DNA of 60,414 nucleotides from Clostridia bacterium (lineage in GTDB: Bacteria; Bacillota; Clostridia; Oscillospirales; Acutalibacteraceae), in contig JAFSFY010000061.1 of NCBI GenBank assembly GCA_017434985.1, positions 1 through 60,414 on the forward strand, written 5' to 3'. Below are positions 52,345 to 60,289 of the stretch, piece after piece. The translations under genes were made by a program, and so were the position numbers. Positions within the stretch are counted from its first letter, which is position 1. Every line of letters begins with the position of its first letter. The notes below the pieces were generated by a model, which saw nothing but the letters and a program-made list of their open reading frames with translations, was not told the origin of the DNA and did not search any database.

Positions 52345-53616
52345 ATGAACAAAAAGATTTCATTGGGTATTGCGATCACCGTCATTATTTTGGCGGTCGC
52401 GTTGACCTTGTCGGCAACGATGGTGTTGTCGATGCGCTATTTCAGTTCGCTGGTCAGCAACGTCGGACAACGTGAGGCTATGTACGATTACATTGATGAG
52501 ATCGACGCTTCGGCGCGGCAATACTATACCATTGACGAAGAAAAATTGCGCACCGCTTTGGCGGAAGGATACGTCGGCGGTTTGGGCGACGTGTATGCCG
52601 AATACTTATCTGCCGAAGAGTTTCAAGCGGTGCAAAGTACCTTGGCGGGTAACCGCACGGGTTTTGGTATTCAAGTTACGCTTTCGCGTGACAACCAATT
52701 GGTCATTTCCTCGGTCGATGTCAACTCGCCTGCCGCGCTTTCCGGCATTGAAAAAGGCGATATTTTGCTCGCGATCGACGGGGAAGAACTCACCGGTGCG
52801 TTGTATTCCACCGTGCAATCCAAACTCAATTCCTCCGAGAAGATCGTGTTGTCGGTCAGCCATTCGGGCTTGCAGTCGGCGGTGGAATTGACGGCTAACA
52901 CCTACACCAACGTCAGCGTGGAAAGCCGTATCATCAGCGACAACGTCGGCTATATCGGCATTTCGGATTTCAACAACTTGACGCCGCTTCAATTCAAAAA
53001 TGCTTACAACGAATTGACCCAAAACGGCGCTGCCTATTTCATTTTTGACGTCCGCAACAACCGCGGCGGCTCGCTCGATGCGGTGAAAGAGATTTTGGAT
53101 TATCTCTTGCCGCGCGGTCCGTATGCCGTGTGCGAGGAAAAGAACGTCAAAGAAACCTTTACGGCGGAAGATTCCTATGAGATCACAGGGGCTTCGGCAA
53201 CCCTCATCAACGGTCGTACAGCGGGGGAGGCGGAATTGTTTGCGGCCGCCTTGCAAGACCGTTCCAAGACCAAATTGGTCGGCACCTCCACCGAGGGCAA
53301 AGCCGTGGTGCAAAACTACTATTCCATCGACTCGGATAAAGCCGCCGTTCGCTTAACGGTGGGCAAGTTGTCACTGATGCAAAGCGGCAAAACATGGGCC
53401 GATACCGGCCTTTATCCCGACGCGATGGTGGACTTGTCTTACGAAACACTGTTGTATTTTGACTTGCTTAACGACAGTGAAGATGCACAGCTGCAAAAGG
53501 CAATCTCGCTCGTGCGCGAAAACACGCAGTTGTCGATGGGGGATGAGGAAAATTTGAAAGCCCCCACCACGACAACAGCCGCCACCTCAGCATCTGCCAC
53601 TACCACAACCAAATAA
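52345..53616 (+). CDS. S41/CtpA-like PDZ protein lacking the catalytic serine
   Basis: A 423-residue membrane-anchored protein of the C-terminal processing peptidase family: one N-terminal transmembrane segment (about 5-30), a PDZ domain (about 105-180), and the S41 domain with VRNNRGG (about 237-243). In the catalytic segment LINGRTAGEAELFAAAL the position of the nucleophile Ser is Gly294, while the Lys partner (K319, in STEGKAVVQ) is kept at the exact family spacing of 25 residues. It is therefore predicted to be inactive or to use a different mechanism. It ends in a Thr-rich tail. ATG 52345 with GAGGTGA upstream. It is probably part of the ftsEX transcript. Confidence 0.88.
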   Translation: MNKKISLGIAITVIILAVALTLSATMVLSMRYFSSLVSNVGQREAMYDYIDEIDASARQYYTIDEEKLRTALAEGYVGGLGDVYAEYLSAEEFQAVQSTLAGNRTGFGIQVTLSRDNQLVISSVDVNSPAALSGIEKGDILLAIDGEELTGALYSTVQSKLNSSEKIVLSVSHSGLQSAVELTANTYTNVSVESRIISDNVGYIGISDFNNLTPLQFKNAYNELTQNGAAYFIFDVRNNRGGSLDAVKEILDYLLPRGPYAVCEEKNVKETFTAEDSYEITGASATLINGRTAGEAELFAAALQDRSKTKLVGTSTEGKAVVQNYYSIDSDKAAVRLTVGKLSLMQSGKTWADTGLYPDAMVDLSYETLLYFDLLNDSEDAQLQKAISLVRENTQLSMGDEENLKAPTTTTAATSASATTTTK

Positions 53617-53617
53617 G

Positions 53618-53652
53618 AAAAAGCCGTCTGCAAAAATGCAGGCGGCTTTTTT
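53618..53652 (+). terminator. Terminator after the ftsEX module
   Basis: The stem GCCGTCTGCA/TGCAGGCGGC with one G-T pair and an AAAA loop, preceded by A-run and followed by TTTTTT. Confidence 0.9.
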
Positions 53653-53716
53653 GCAATGGTATTCAGAAAAAATTGTCTATATAGATGAAAGGCCTTTACA
53701 AAGAAAGGAGGATACC

Positions 53717-54277
53717 GTGAAAGATGAAATGATCATTGCCCTGTATTTAGAGCGAAACGAAACGGCCCTATCGGAAACGAAAGACAAATACGGTAACTAT
53801 TGTTTTCGTATTTCATATAATATTCTGCACAATTGGGAAGATGCCGAAGAATGCTTAAACGATACGTGGCAACGAGCATGGGACAGCATTCCGCCGCAGA
53901 TCCCCGAGAGGTTGTCTGTGTATTTGGGGAAGATCACGCGCAATCTATCTCTTAACCGCCTGAAACAGGCCAACGCCGCAAAACGCGGATGCGGACAACG
54001 AGATCTGGCACTTGCCGAACTACAGGAGTGCATTCCCGACAGACAACGTGTGGAACAGGCGGTGGAAGATAAGCGGATAACAGAGGTGATCGAACGCTTT
54101 CTGTACGATCAACCGTCACTCAAACGACGTTTATTTCTGCGCCGGTATTGGTATTTGGATTCGATAACGGATCTGGCTCGCCGTTTCGGTATAACGGAGA
54201 GCAAGGTGACGTCGGTTCTGTTCCGTATGCGCAAAGAACTGAAAAAACAATTACAAAAGGAGGATATTTGCCTATGA
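53717..54277 (+). CDS. ECF-type RNA polymerase sigma factor
   Basis: A 186-residue group-4 sigma factor. Region 2 (about 15-80) shows LHNWEDAEECLNDTWQRAW and VYLGKITRNLSLNRLK; region 4 (about 125-180) shows FLRRYWYLDSITDLARRFG with a helix-turn-helix. The start is GTG 53717 because AAAGGAGGA lies just before it. Its stop codon overlaps the start of the next gene (ATGA), a membrane protein that is likely its anti-sigma factor. The target promoters are not known. Confidence 0.9.
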   Translation: MKDEMIIALYLERNETALSETKDKYGNYCFRISYNILHNWEDAEECLNDTWQRAWDSIPPQIPERLSVYLGKITRNLSLNRLKQANAAKRGCGQRDLALAELQECIPDRQRVEQAVEDKRITEVIERFLYDQPSLKRRLFLRRYWYLDSITDLARRFGITESKVTSVLFRMRKELKKQLQKEDICL

Positions 54278-55416
54278 ATAGCGAACGGTTATTGATGGCG
54301 ATGACGGATATTGATGACCGCTTGATCGTCGATGCCGCACGATGTGTATCGGTGCGGTCGAGTGCAAAACGAGTACCGCTTGCGCGGTTAGCGGCGATGG
54401 CCGCCGCTATGGTTTTGTTGTTGGGCTATGCGGTGGTAAAATGGGGCGTTGAGTCCTCAAACGATACTTTGCCGATCATAACAGTATCGAGTGCAAGCGA
54501 GGGCGGTTGGGGCTACGAAGGGTATATGGCTTACGATATTGCCGATCTTGTTAGCGCAAACCCTTGGCGCGAAGGTGCAGAGGTGGCGACCTTACCCGTT
54601 TACCAAAATGTTTCGCTTCGCGAAAGTGACGCGCCGCTTCTCAACGAGATGCAGGCGGTACTGTCAGAAACGGCGTCGCGCTTATCGTTGAATACGAGCG
54701 AATTTGAAAACGGTCATGTGGAAGACGACGGCGTTGAGATCACCTTGGTAGGGAAGAGTGATGCGGTGCACATTGCGGTGGATACCTCGTTAGGCGTGAC
54801 CGTTCATTTCAAGGAAGGGGTTGCTTTACCGAGTGACTATCATTTTTCACATTACTCGACCTATCAAGAAATGTGCGCTGTCGCCGATTATTTGCAACAC
54901 GAATACCGCACGCTGATTGCGTTTGCCGATCCGCAGGTCAACATTTACGGCGGCAATTATACCATCTATGGCGATCAAGGCTATCATTTGGAGTTTTTTA
55001 ACAATGCTGCTACCCTTACCGAAGCGTTGCAAAACTATCATTTTGAGAGAGTTGGTTTTTATTGTGATGATGAAGGACGACTGTCTTTTATTCGTCTGTT
55101 TCGGTATGATCTCTCGAAAAAAATGGGCGATTATCCGCTTATAACGGCAAGCGAGGCGAAGCAAGCTTTGTTGCGAGGAGAATACATCACATCGGTCCCG
55201 CACGATTTGACGGGAGAAGAAACAGTCGCTAAGGTAGAGCTGGTCTATCGAACCGGTCGGAATGAAAAATACTATTTACCATACTACCGCTTTTACGTGG
55301 AGATACCCGACAGCGGCAACCGCGCTCCTCTTAAGGACTACGGTACCTATTACGTGCCTGCCGTGCAAGCGCGGTATTTGAATGTGACGACGTGGGACGG
55401 AAGTTTCAACGGTTAA
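54274..55416 (+). CDS. Membrane partner (probable anti-sigma factor) of the ECF sigma
   Basis: A 380-residue single-pass protein. The N-terminal 40 residues (SERLLMAMTDIDDRLIVDAA) match the short cytoplasmic segment often found in proteins encoded right after Clostridial ECF sigma factors. One transmembrane segment follows (about 38-58), then a large extracellular domain of about 320 residues without a recognised family. Translational coupling to the sigma gene by a 4-nt overlap supports a partner role; anti-sigma activity is inference. AAAGGAGGA precedes the start. Confidence 0.78.
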   Translation: MNSERLLMAMTDIDDRLIVDAARCVSVRSSAKRVPLARLAAMAAAMVLLLGYAVVKWGVESSNDTLPIITVSSASEGGWGYEGYMAYDIADLVSANPWREGAEVATLPVYQNVSLRESDAPLLNEMQAVLSETASRLSLNTSEFENGHVEDDGVEITLVGKSDAVHIAVDTSLGVTVHFKEGVALPSDYHFSHYSTYQEMCAVADYLQHEYRTLIAFADPQVNIYGGNYTIYGDQGYHLEFFNNAATLTEALQNYHFERVGFYCDDEGRLSFIRLFRYDLSKKMGDYPLITASEAKQALLRGEYITSVPHDLTGEETVAKVELVYRTGRNEKYYLPYYRFYVEIPDSGNRAPLKDYGTYYVPAVQARYLNVTTWDGSFNG

Positions 55417-55421
55417 CCATA

Positions 55422-55457
55422 AAACGACCGCTTGAGCAAACGCTCAAGCGGTCGTTT
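55422..55457. terminator. Bidirectional terminator
   Basis: A 16-bp perfect stem (55422-55437 with 55442-55457) and the loop AAAC between the convergent sigma operon and ABC transporter gene. Confidence 0.92.
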
Positions 55458-55458
55458 C

Positions 55459-57201
55459 TTATTCAGTCGTATAGGTGTTATAAAGCTCGTAATAGGCGTT
55501 TTTCTTTGCCATCAAGTCGTGATGACTGCCTTGCTCCACAATGCCGTTGTCACCAATGACGATGATCTTATCAGCGTTTTTAATGGTGGTCAAACGATGT
55601 GCGATGATGAGGGTCGTCCGCCCTTTCGCCAAACGGGAGAGGGATTGCTGAACCAAGCGTTCGCTTTCGTTGTCCAGTGCCGAAGTCGCCTCGTCCAAAA
55701 TGAGGATCGGCGGATTTTTGAGGAAGACACGTGCAATGGAAATGCGCTGCTTTTGGCCACCCGACAGTTTTACGCCGCGTTCACCGACGTAGGTGTCGTA
55801 GCCGTTTGGTAAGCCGCGGATAAACTCGTCGGCGCCGGCGAGTATTGCCGCTTCGCGAATCTCTTCCTGCGTGGCACCCGGTTTGCCGTAGGCAATGTTC
55901 TCGTACACCGAGCCCGAGAAGAGATACACGTCTTGCTGTACGATGCCGATGTTGTTGCGCAGCGATTCAAGCGACAGGTCTCGAATATCCACGCCGTCAA
56001 TTTCCACCGTCCCGTCTTGGATATCGTAAAAACGGGGAATCAAGGCAGAAATGGTGGTTTTACCGCCGCCCGACGGGCCGACCAACGCCACACATTTACC
56101 CGGTTCAATGGTGAGGTCCATATGGTGCAAAACTTCTTCGTTTTCACTGGAATAACGGAACGTAACGTCCTTGAACCGAATATCGCCGGAAACGCTTGTG
56201 AGTTCTTTGGCGTTTTCGGTGTTGACGATGGAGGGCTCCACGTCCATCACTTCGAAGAACCGTTCAATGCCGGTCATACCGCGCTGGAATTGTTCTGCAA
56301 ACTCCACGATACGGCGAATGGAATTGAGCAACGTGCTGACAAACAACAGATACGCCATAAAATCGGGGGTGGTGAGGGTGCCGTTGCGCAAAAACAACGC
56401 GCCGACCACCACGATGATGATGTACATAATTCCGTCAAACAAACGGGTGGTGGATTGGAACCCGCCCATATACCGGTACACTTTTTTCTTGATGGCCAAA
56501 AAGCCCTGGTTGCCTTTTTCGAATTTGGCTTGCTCGATCTCCTCGTTGGCGAACGATTTCACCACGCGGATACCAAGCAGACTGTCTTCCACCTGCGAGT
56601 TGAGCTCCGCCACCTTTTTGCGCGATTCGCGGAATCCCGCCCGCATACGGCGGTTGAAGAAGGAGAGGATCAAAATCATCGGCGGAATGGTGGCGAATAC
56701 GATGAGAGTGAGCCATACGTTCATCGTGCACAAAATGCTGAACGAGGCGATAATCTTGATTCCCGCGATAAAAAATTCCTCGGGACAGTGGTGAGCGAAT
56801 TCCGTCACGTCAAACAGGTCATTGGTGATGCGCGACATCAGGGTGCCGACCTTCGCGTTGTCATAATACGAGAAGGGCAGTTTCATCAAATGATCGAACA
56901 TATCCCGCCGCAGTTCGGTTTCGATGCGGGTGCCCATCACGTGACCGACGGTTGCCATATAATAGTAAGCGGCTGTGTCGATGATGCGGAGCACCAAATA
57001 AAGGATGCCGCATTTGGCAATCAGTGACACGGTGAGCAACGCTATGTCGGTGGTGGCGGCATCGGTAATGCGGCGCACGATCATCGGCAACACGAGTTCG
57101 CACAACGTGGTCAGCGACGCGCAAAACAGATCCAGCAGTAGGATGCCCCAATATTTACGATAGTACGGTAAAAAACGACGGATTTTTCCCGATGTTTTCA
57201 T
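55459..57201 (-). CDS. ABC transporter, fused permease and ATPase (exporter type)
   Basis: A 580-residue half-transporter: six transmembrane helices in the first 310 residues and a C-terminal ATPase with VGPSGGGKTTISALIPRF (Walker A), LSGGQKQRISIARVF (signature) and ILILDEATSALDNESE (Walker B). This is the MsbA/multidrug and lipid exporter type, usually a homodimer. The ATG at 57201 gives the normal length; the frame extends 43 codons upstream through the promoter, which rules out the longer start. It is divergent from the GH78-like gene. The substrate cannot be told from sequence. Confidence 0.92.
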   Translation of the reverse strand: MKTSGKIRRFLPYYRKYWGILLLDLFCASLTTLCELVLPMIVRRITDAATTDIALLTVSLIAKCGILYLVLRIIDTAAYYYMATVGHVMGTRIETELRRDMFDHLMKLPFSYYDNAKVGTLMSRITNDLFDVTEFAHHCPEEFFIAGIKIIASFSILCTMNVWLTLIVFATIPPMILILSFFNRRMRAGFRESRKKVAELNSQVEDSLLGIRVVKSFANEEIEQAKFEKGNQGFLAIKKKVYRYMGGFQSTTRLFDGIMYIIIVVVGALFLRNGTLTTPDFMAYLLFVSTLLNSIRRIVEFAEQFQRGMTGIERFFEVMDVEPSIVNTENAKELTSVSGDIRFKDVTFRYSSENEEVLHHMDLTIEPGKCVALVGPSGGGKTTISALIPRFYDIQDGTVEIDGVDIRDLSLESLRNNIGIVQQDVYLFSGSVYENIAYGKPGATQEEIREAAILAGADEFIRGLPNGYDTYVGERGVKLSGGQKQRISIARVFLKNPPILILDEATSALDNESERLVQQSLSRLAKGRTTLIIAHRLTTIKNADKIIVIGDNGIVEQGSHHDLMAKKNAYYELYNTYTTE

Positions 57202-57234
57202 TCCATTCACGCCTTTTTCTAAACTTTGTCCTTT

Positions 57235-57263
57235 ATTATATAATTTTTTGAGATTCGAATCAA
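57235..57263 (-). promoter_or_regulatory. Promoter of the ABC transporter gene
   Basis: On the minus strand TTGATT (57258-57263), 17 nt, TATAAT (57235-57240). The palindrome GATTCGAATC (57252-57261), followed by another GATTC (57266-57270), overlaps the -35 and spacer and could be an operator. Confidence 0.65.
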
Positions 57264-57294
57264 GAGATTCACGCAAAGAAAATGCAAAAAACTG

Positions 57295-57322
57295 TTGCAA
57301 ATGAACGCGCAATTGGTATAAT
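57295..57322 (+). promoter_or_regulatory. Promoter of the GH78-like gene
   Basis: TTGCAA (57295-57300), 16 nt, TATAAT (57317-57322), 30 nt before the start codon. Confidence 0.7.
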
Positions 57323-57352
57323 GAAAACAAAAGAAAGGAAAGGGGTCATACA

Positions 57353-59311
57353 ATGAATCAGCTCCTCTGTAACGCCAAATGGATTTGGTGTAATGCAAAC
57401 CCGAAAGCCGACGAATACGGTGAATTTGTGGACAAATTTTTCTTTAACGGTGGTAAAGCCGTATTGAAAATTTCGGCCGACAGCAACTATGCCGCTTACC
57501 TGAACGGTGAATTGGTTGCCTTCGGCCAATACGCAGATTTTCCGCACGATAAAGTGTACGATGAGATCGATATTACCGCCCATTGCCAATCGGGTGAAAA
57601 CCGTTTGGCGATCATCGTGTGGTACTACGGTATCGATACGTCGCTTGTCTATTATCTGGGCAAGGCAGCACTGATGTATACGGTGGCCGTCGATGGTGAC
57701 GTGTGTTGCCAAAGCGACGAAACCACCCTTTCTCGTATGAGCCGTGCCTATCAAAACCATCGTTGCAAGCTCATTACCAATCAAGTAGGTTTTTCCTACA
57801 CCTACGACGCCAACAAAGAAGACGCGTGGCTCACTGCCGATTGTGAGGGGTTTGCCCCGTCTGTGGTGGTGGAACAAACCTTGCCGCTTCGTGTGCGCCC
57901 CTGCAAGCGTCTTGAATTGCGCGCTCCCGTTGTCGGAAAAGAATGCAAACGTTTTCGCGACGGCGGCGTCATTTATGATCTCGGTGGGGAAGAGGTCGGC
58001 TTCTTGCAGATGGAGTTTACCGCTCCGTATGAACAATCGGTCATCATTTCTTACGGTGAGCATTTGGAAGACGGCTGCGTTCGTCGCTTGATCGACGGTC
58101 GCGATTTCAGTGTTGTCTACCGCGCCAAAGCGGGGAAAAACGTGTTTCTCAATCCTTTCCGCCGTTTGGGTGCTGCCTACTTGGAGGTACATAGCGAATT
58201 GCCCATCGACGATATGCAAATCGCTCTGCGCCCGACGATGTACCCGCTTGAGGAAAAACCACGCCCGAAGGGATTGACATCGTTCCAAAATAAATTGTAC
58301 GATATGTGCGTGCGCACGCTTGTTTTGTGTGCGCACGAACACTACGAGGATTGCCCGTGGCGCGAGCAGGGATTGTACGCGATGGACAGCCGCAATCAAA
58401 TGTTGTGCGGCTACTATGCGTTCAGCGAATACGAATTCGCTCGTGCCAGCTTGCAACTGATGTCCAAAGACAATCGCGAAGATGGTTTGCTTTCTTGCTG
58501 CTATCCGATGTCGATGGATTTCCTCATTCCCAGTTTCTCCCTCCACTATTTCACCTCGTGTCACGAGTATATGAAATATAGCGGTGACGAAGATTTCATT
58601 GAAGAAATTTTCCCGAAATTACAATCCATCTTGCGCGCCTTTACTGACCGTATTGGTGATGACGGACTGGTTCCCGGTTTTGTGGATACCGAGTGCAAGG
58701 CGGCCGCATACACCGGCGGCAGTCGCTATTTCAACTTCTACGAATGGCGCGAAGGTCTCGATGGTTGCGGCCCCGAAGCGAAAGACGGATTGCCCGATTT
58801 GCTCCTCAACACCTTGTTGTCCAAGGCGTTGCAACACATGGCGGCGATGGCTGAACAATTGGGGAAAGACGGCAGCGAGTATGTATCTCTCTCCGATGCG
58901 ATCAACGAAGCGGTTCGTCGGGAATATCTCGGTGACGATCACCTTTTCTATGATTTTGGTTCGCACCAAACGAAGAGCGAACTCGGCAACGCGCTGGCGG
59001 TGTTGTGCGGTGCGGCCAAAGAGGAAGACTTGGCGGCCATTGAACAATTCTTGCTTACCGACTGTGACAAAACGCCCGTCACATTGTCGATGCGTTGCTT
59101 CAAATACGATGCCTTGCTCAAACTGAATGCCGCGAACGCCGCCTTTGTTTTGAAGGATATCGAAAGGACCTATACGCCCATTGTCGAATATGGCGGCACC
59201 ACCGTCTGGGAAGACGAAGGCGGTTGTCAGTCGTTTGATGCGGCGGGCAGTATGTGCCACGGCTGGAGTGCACTACCGATTTATTATTATCACACGTTGC
59301 TGAACCAATAA
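57353..59311 (+). CDS. GH78-like (alpha-L-rhamnosidase-related) six-hairpin glycosidase
   Basis: A 652-residue protein with an N-terminal beta-sandwich region (about 1-290) and an (alpha/alpha)6 barrel. HYEDCPWREQGLYAMDSRNQM (about 328-348) matches the GH78 block DCPxRDExxxxxGD, with the Glu and Asp region kept. Near the C-terminus GGTTVWEDEG and GSMCHGWSALPIYYY match the family end. No signal peptide, so it is cytoplasmic. The substrate may be a rhamnoside or a related deoxy sugar; the match is to the family and not to one activity. It is monocistronic between its own promoter and terminator. Confidence 0.82.
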   Translation: MNQLLCNAKWIWCNANPKADEYGEFVDKFFFNGGKAVLKISADSNYAAYLNGELVAFGQYADFPHDKVYDEIDITAHCQSGENRLAIIVWYYGIDTSLVYYLGKAALMYTVAVDGDVCCQSDETTLSRMSRAYQNHRCKLITNQVGFSYTYDANKEDAWLTADCEGFAPSVVVEQTLPLRVRPCKRLELRAPVVGKECKRFRDGGVIYDLGGEEVGFLQMEFTAPYEQSVIISYGEHLEDGCVRRLIDGRDFSVVYRAKAGKNVFLNPFRRLGAAYLEVHSELPIDDMQIALRPTMYPLEEKPRPKGLTSFQNKLYDMCVRTLVLCAHEHYEDCPWREQGLYAMDSRNQMLCGYYAFSEYEFARASLQLMSKDNREDGLLSCCYPMSMDFLIPSFSLHYFTSCHEYMKYSGDEDFIEEIFPKLQSILRAFTDRIGDDGLVPGFVDTECKAAAYTGGSRYFNFYEWREGLDGCGPEAKDGLPDLLLNTLLSKALQHMAAMAEQLGKDGSEYVSLSDAINEAVRREYLGDDHLFYDFGSHQTKSELGNALAVLCGAAKEEDLAAIEQFLLTDCDKTPVTLSMRCFKYDALLKLNAANAAFVLKDIERTYTPIVEYGGTTVWEDEGGCQSFDAAGSMCHGWSALPIYYYHTLLNQ

Positions 59312-59347
59312 AAAAACGGCTCTGTCTGTGCGACAGAGCCGTTTTTT
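59311..59347. terminator. Bidirectional terminator
   Basis: A 16-bp stem (59311-59326 with 59332-59347), core ACGGCTCTGTC/GACAGAGCCGT, with A- and T-rich ends, between the convergent GH78-like and hemolysin III genes. Confidence 0.92.
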
Positions 59348-60017
59348 ATAAGATGTAGAATAGGACGGAAACGTATTGCAGAATACTGCCCAACACGACA
59401 AATAAGTGAAAAATCGAGTGCATATAGCGGTGCTTTTTGCCAAATCCGTAAATCACCGCACCGACCGTGTAGGAAACGCCGCCGGCGAGCATCCACAAAA
59501 GGCCGCCGAGGGGAATCGAATTGATGGCGGGTTTTACCGCCAACAGCACGCTCCATCCCATACCGATGTAGCAGATCATCGACAATTTGGCGTATTTTTT
59601 TAGGTCGATGGCGGTGAATACAGCCCCCAAAGCAGCGCATCCCCACACAATACCGAACAACGTCCAACCCCATCCGGGGGAGTGGGGTCGAATGGCGCAC
59701 AGTGCCACAGGGGTGTATGTGCCGCCGATGAGCAGATAAATGGTGCAGTGATCAATGACCTGCATCACCTTTTTTCCAAGTGAGGCGTGTAACCCGTGAT
59801 ATACGCTGGAAACCGTGTAGAGGAGTACCATTGAGCCGCCGTAGATAGCGGCGCTCACCACCGACCACGCGTCGCGGTACAATGCGGCGTAAATGACACA
59901 GGTGACCAAGGCGATCACGCCGAAACCACCGCCCACGATGTGGGAGGCCATATTAAAAATTTCCTCACCTTTGGTATAATTCGGTAATGAACGATGGGGG
60001 AGCGGAGTTCGTTTCAT
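59346..60017 (-). CDS. Hemolysin III/PAQR family membrane protein
   Basis: A 223-residue protein with seven transmembrane segments of the HlyIII/YqfA family, related to PAQR receptors and alkaline ceramidases. The metal-site motifs are visible: SSVYHGL with its Ser and His, DHCTIYLLIGGTYTP with its Asp and His, and MHSIFHLFVVLG with two His. It is probably a zinc-dependent hydrolase of lipid amides; haemolysis was reported for a distant Bacillus relative only, so the family name should not be read as a virulence function. GAAAGGA precedes the ATG. Confidence 0.93.
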   Translation of the reverse strand: MKRTPLPHRSLPNYTKGEEIFNMASHIVGGGFGVIALVTCVIYAALYRDAWSVVSAAIYGGSMVLLYTVSSVYHGLHASLGKKVMQVIDHCTIYLLIGGTYTPVALCAIRPHSPGWGWTLFGIVWGCAALGAVFTAIDLKKYAKLSMICYIGMGWSVLLAVKPAINSIPLGGLLWMLAGGVSYTVGAVIYGFGKKHRYMHSIFHLFVVLGSILQYVSVLFYIL

Positions 60018-60052
60018 AAGGGGTATCCTTTCGTGACTTGAATGATAAGAAT

Positions 60053-60081
60053 AGTGTACACGCGTTTTGGAAATTTTTCAA
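60053..60081 (-). promoter_or_regulatory. Promoter of the hemolysin III-family gene
   Basis: On the minus strand TTGAAA (60076-60081), 17 nt, TACACT (60053-60058), about 36 nt before the start. Confidence 0.65.
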
Positions 60082-60242
60082 ACTAATTTTTGATATTGGC
60101 ACTATACAAATGAGGAATGGAAATGTAGAGAAGAAGCGTCGCGCTCTCGCGACAGTAGAGAAACTAAAAACCCCGTCAATCCCGCTTGAATGCTATTCAA
60201 GCGCGCTCCCGAGATACGCAAAATTATACCCCCAAAAACAGC
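60082..60242. other. Intergenic region with two small hairpins
   Basis: GTCGCG/CGCGAC (60138-60153) and GCTTGAAT/ATTCAAGC (60184-60202) form hairpins. A 73-codon open frame crosses the region from 60038 but has no ribosome binding site and looks like chance. Nothing else is recognised. Confidence 0.5.
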
Positions 60243-60277
60243 ACCGCTCCCATAGGTAATATCCCTACGGGAGCGGT
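60243..60277 (-). terminator. Terminator of the partial gene at the right edge
   Basis: ACCGCTCCC/GGGAGCGGT arms with a partly paired inner part. On the minus strand the stem is followed by GCTGTTTTT. It lies 12 nt after the stop codon of the partial gene. Confidence 0.75.
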
Positions 60278-60289
60278 TTGCTTATTGTT

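Noticed and set aside
59346-60017. Hemolysin III-family gene as a virulence factor
   Set aside because: The family is widespread in harmless bacteria and its motifs point to a membrane hydrolase; the name alone is not evidence.
60038-60259. A 73-codon plus-strand frame after the hemolysin III-family gene
   Set aside because: It starts inside the promoter region of that gene, has no ribosome binding site and crosses two hairpins.
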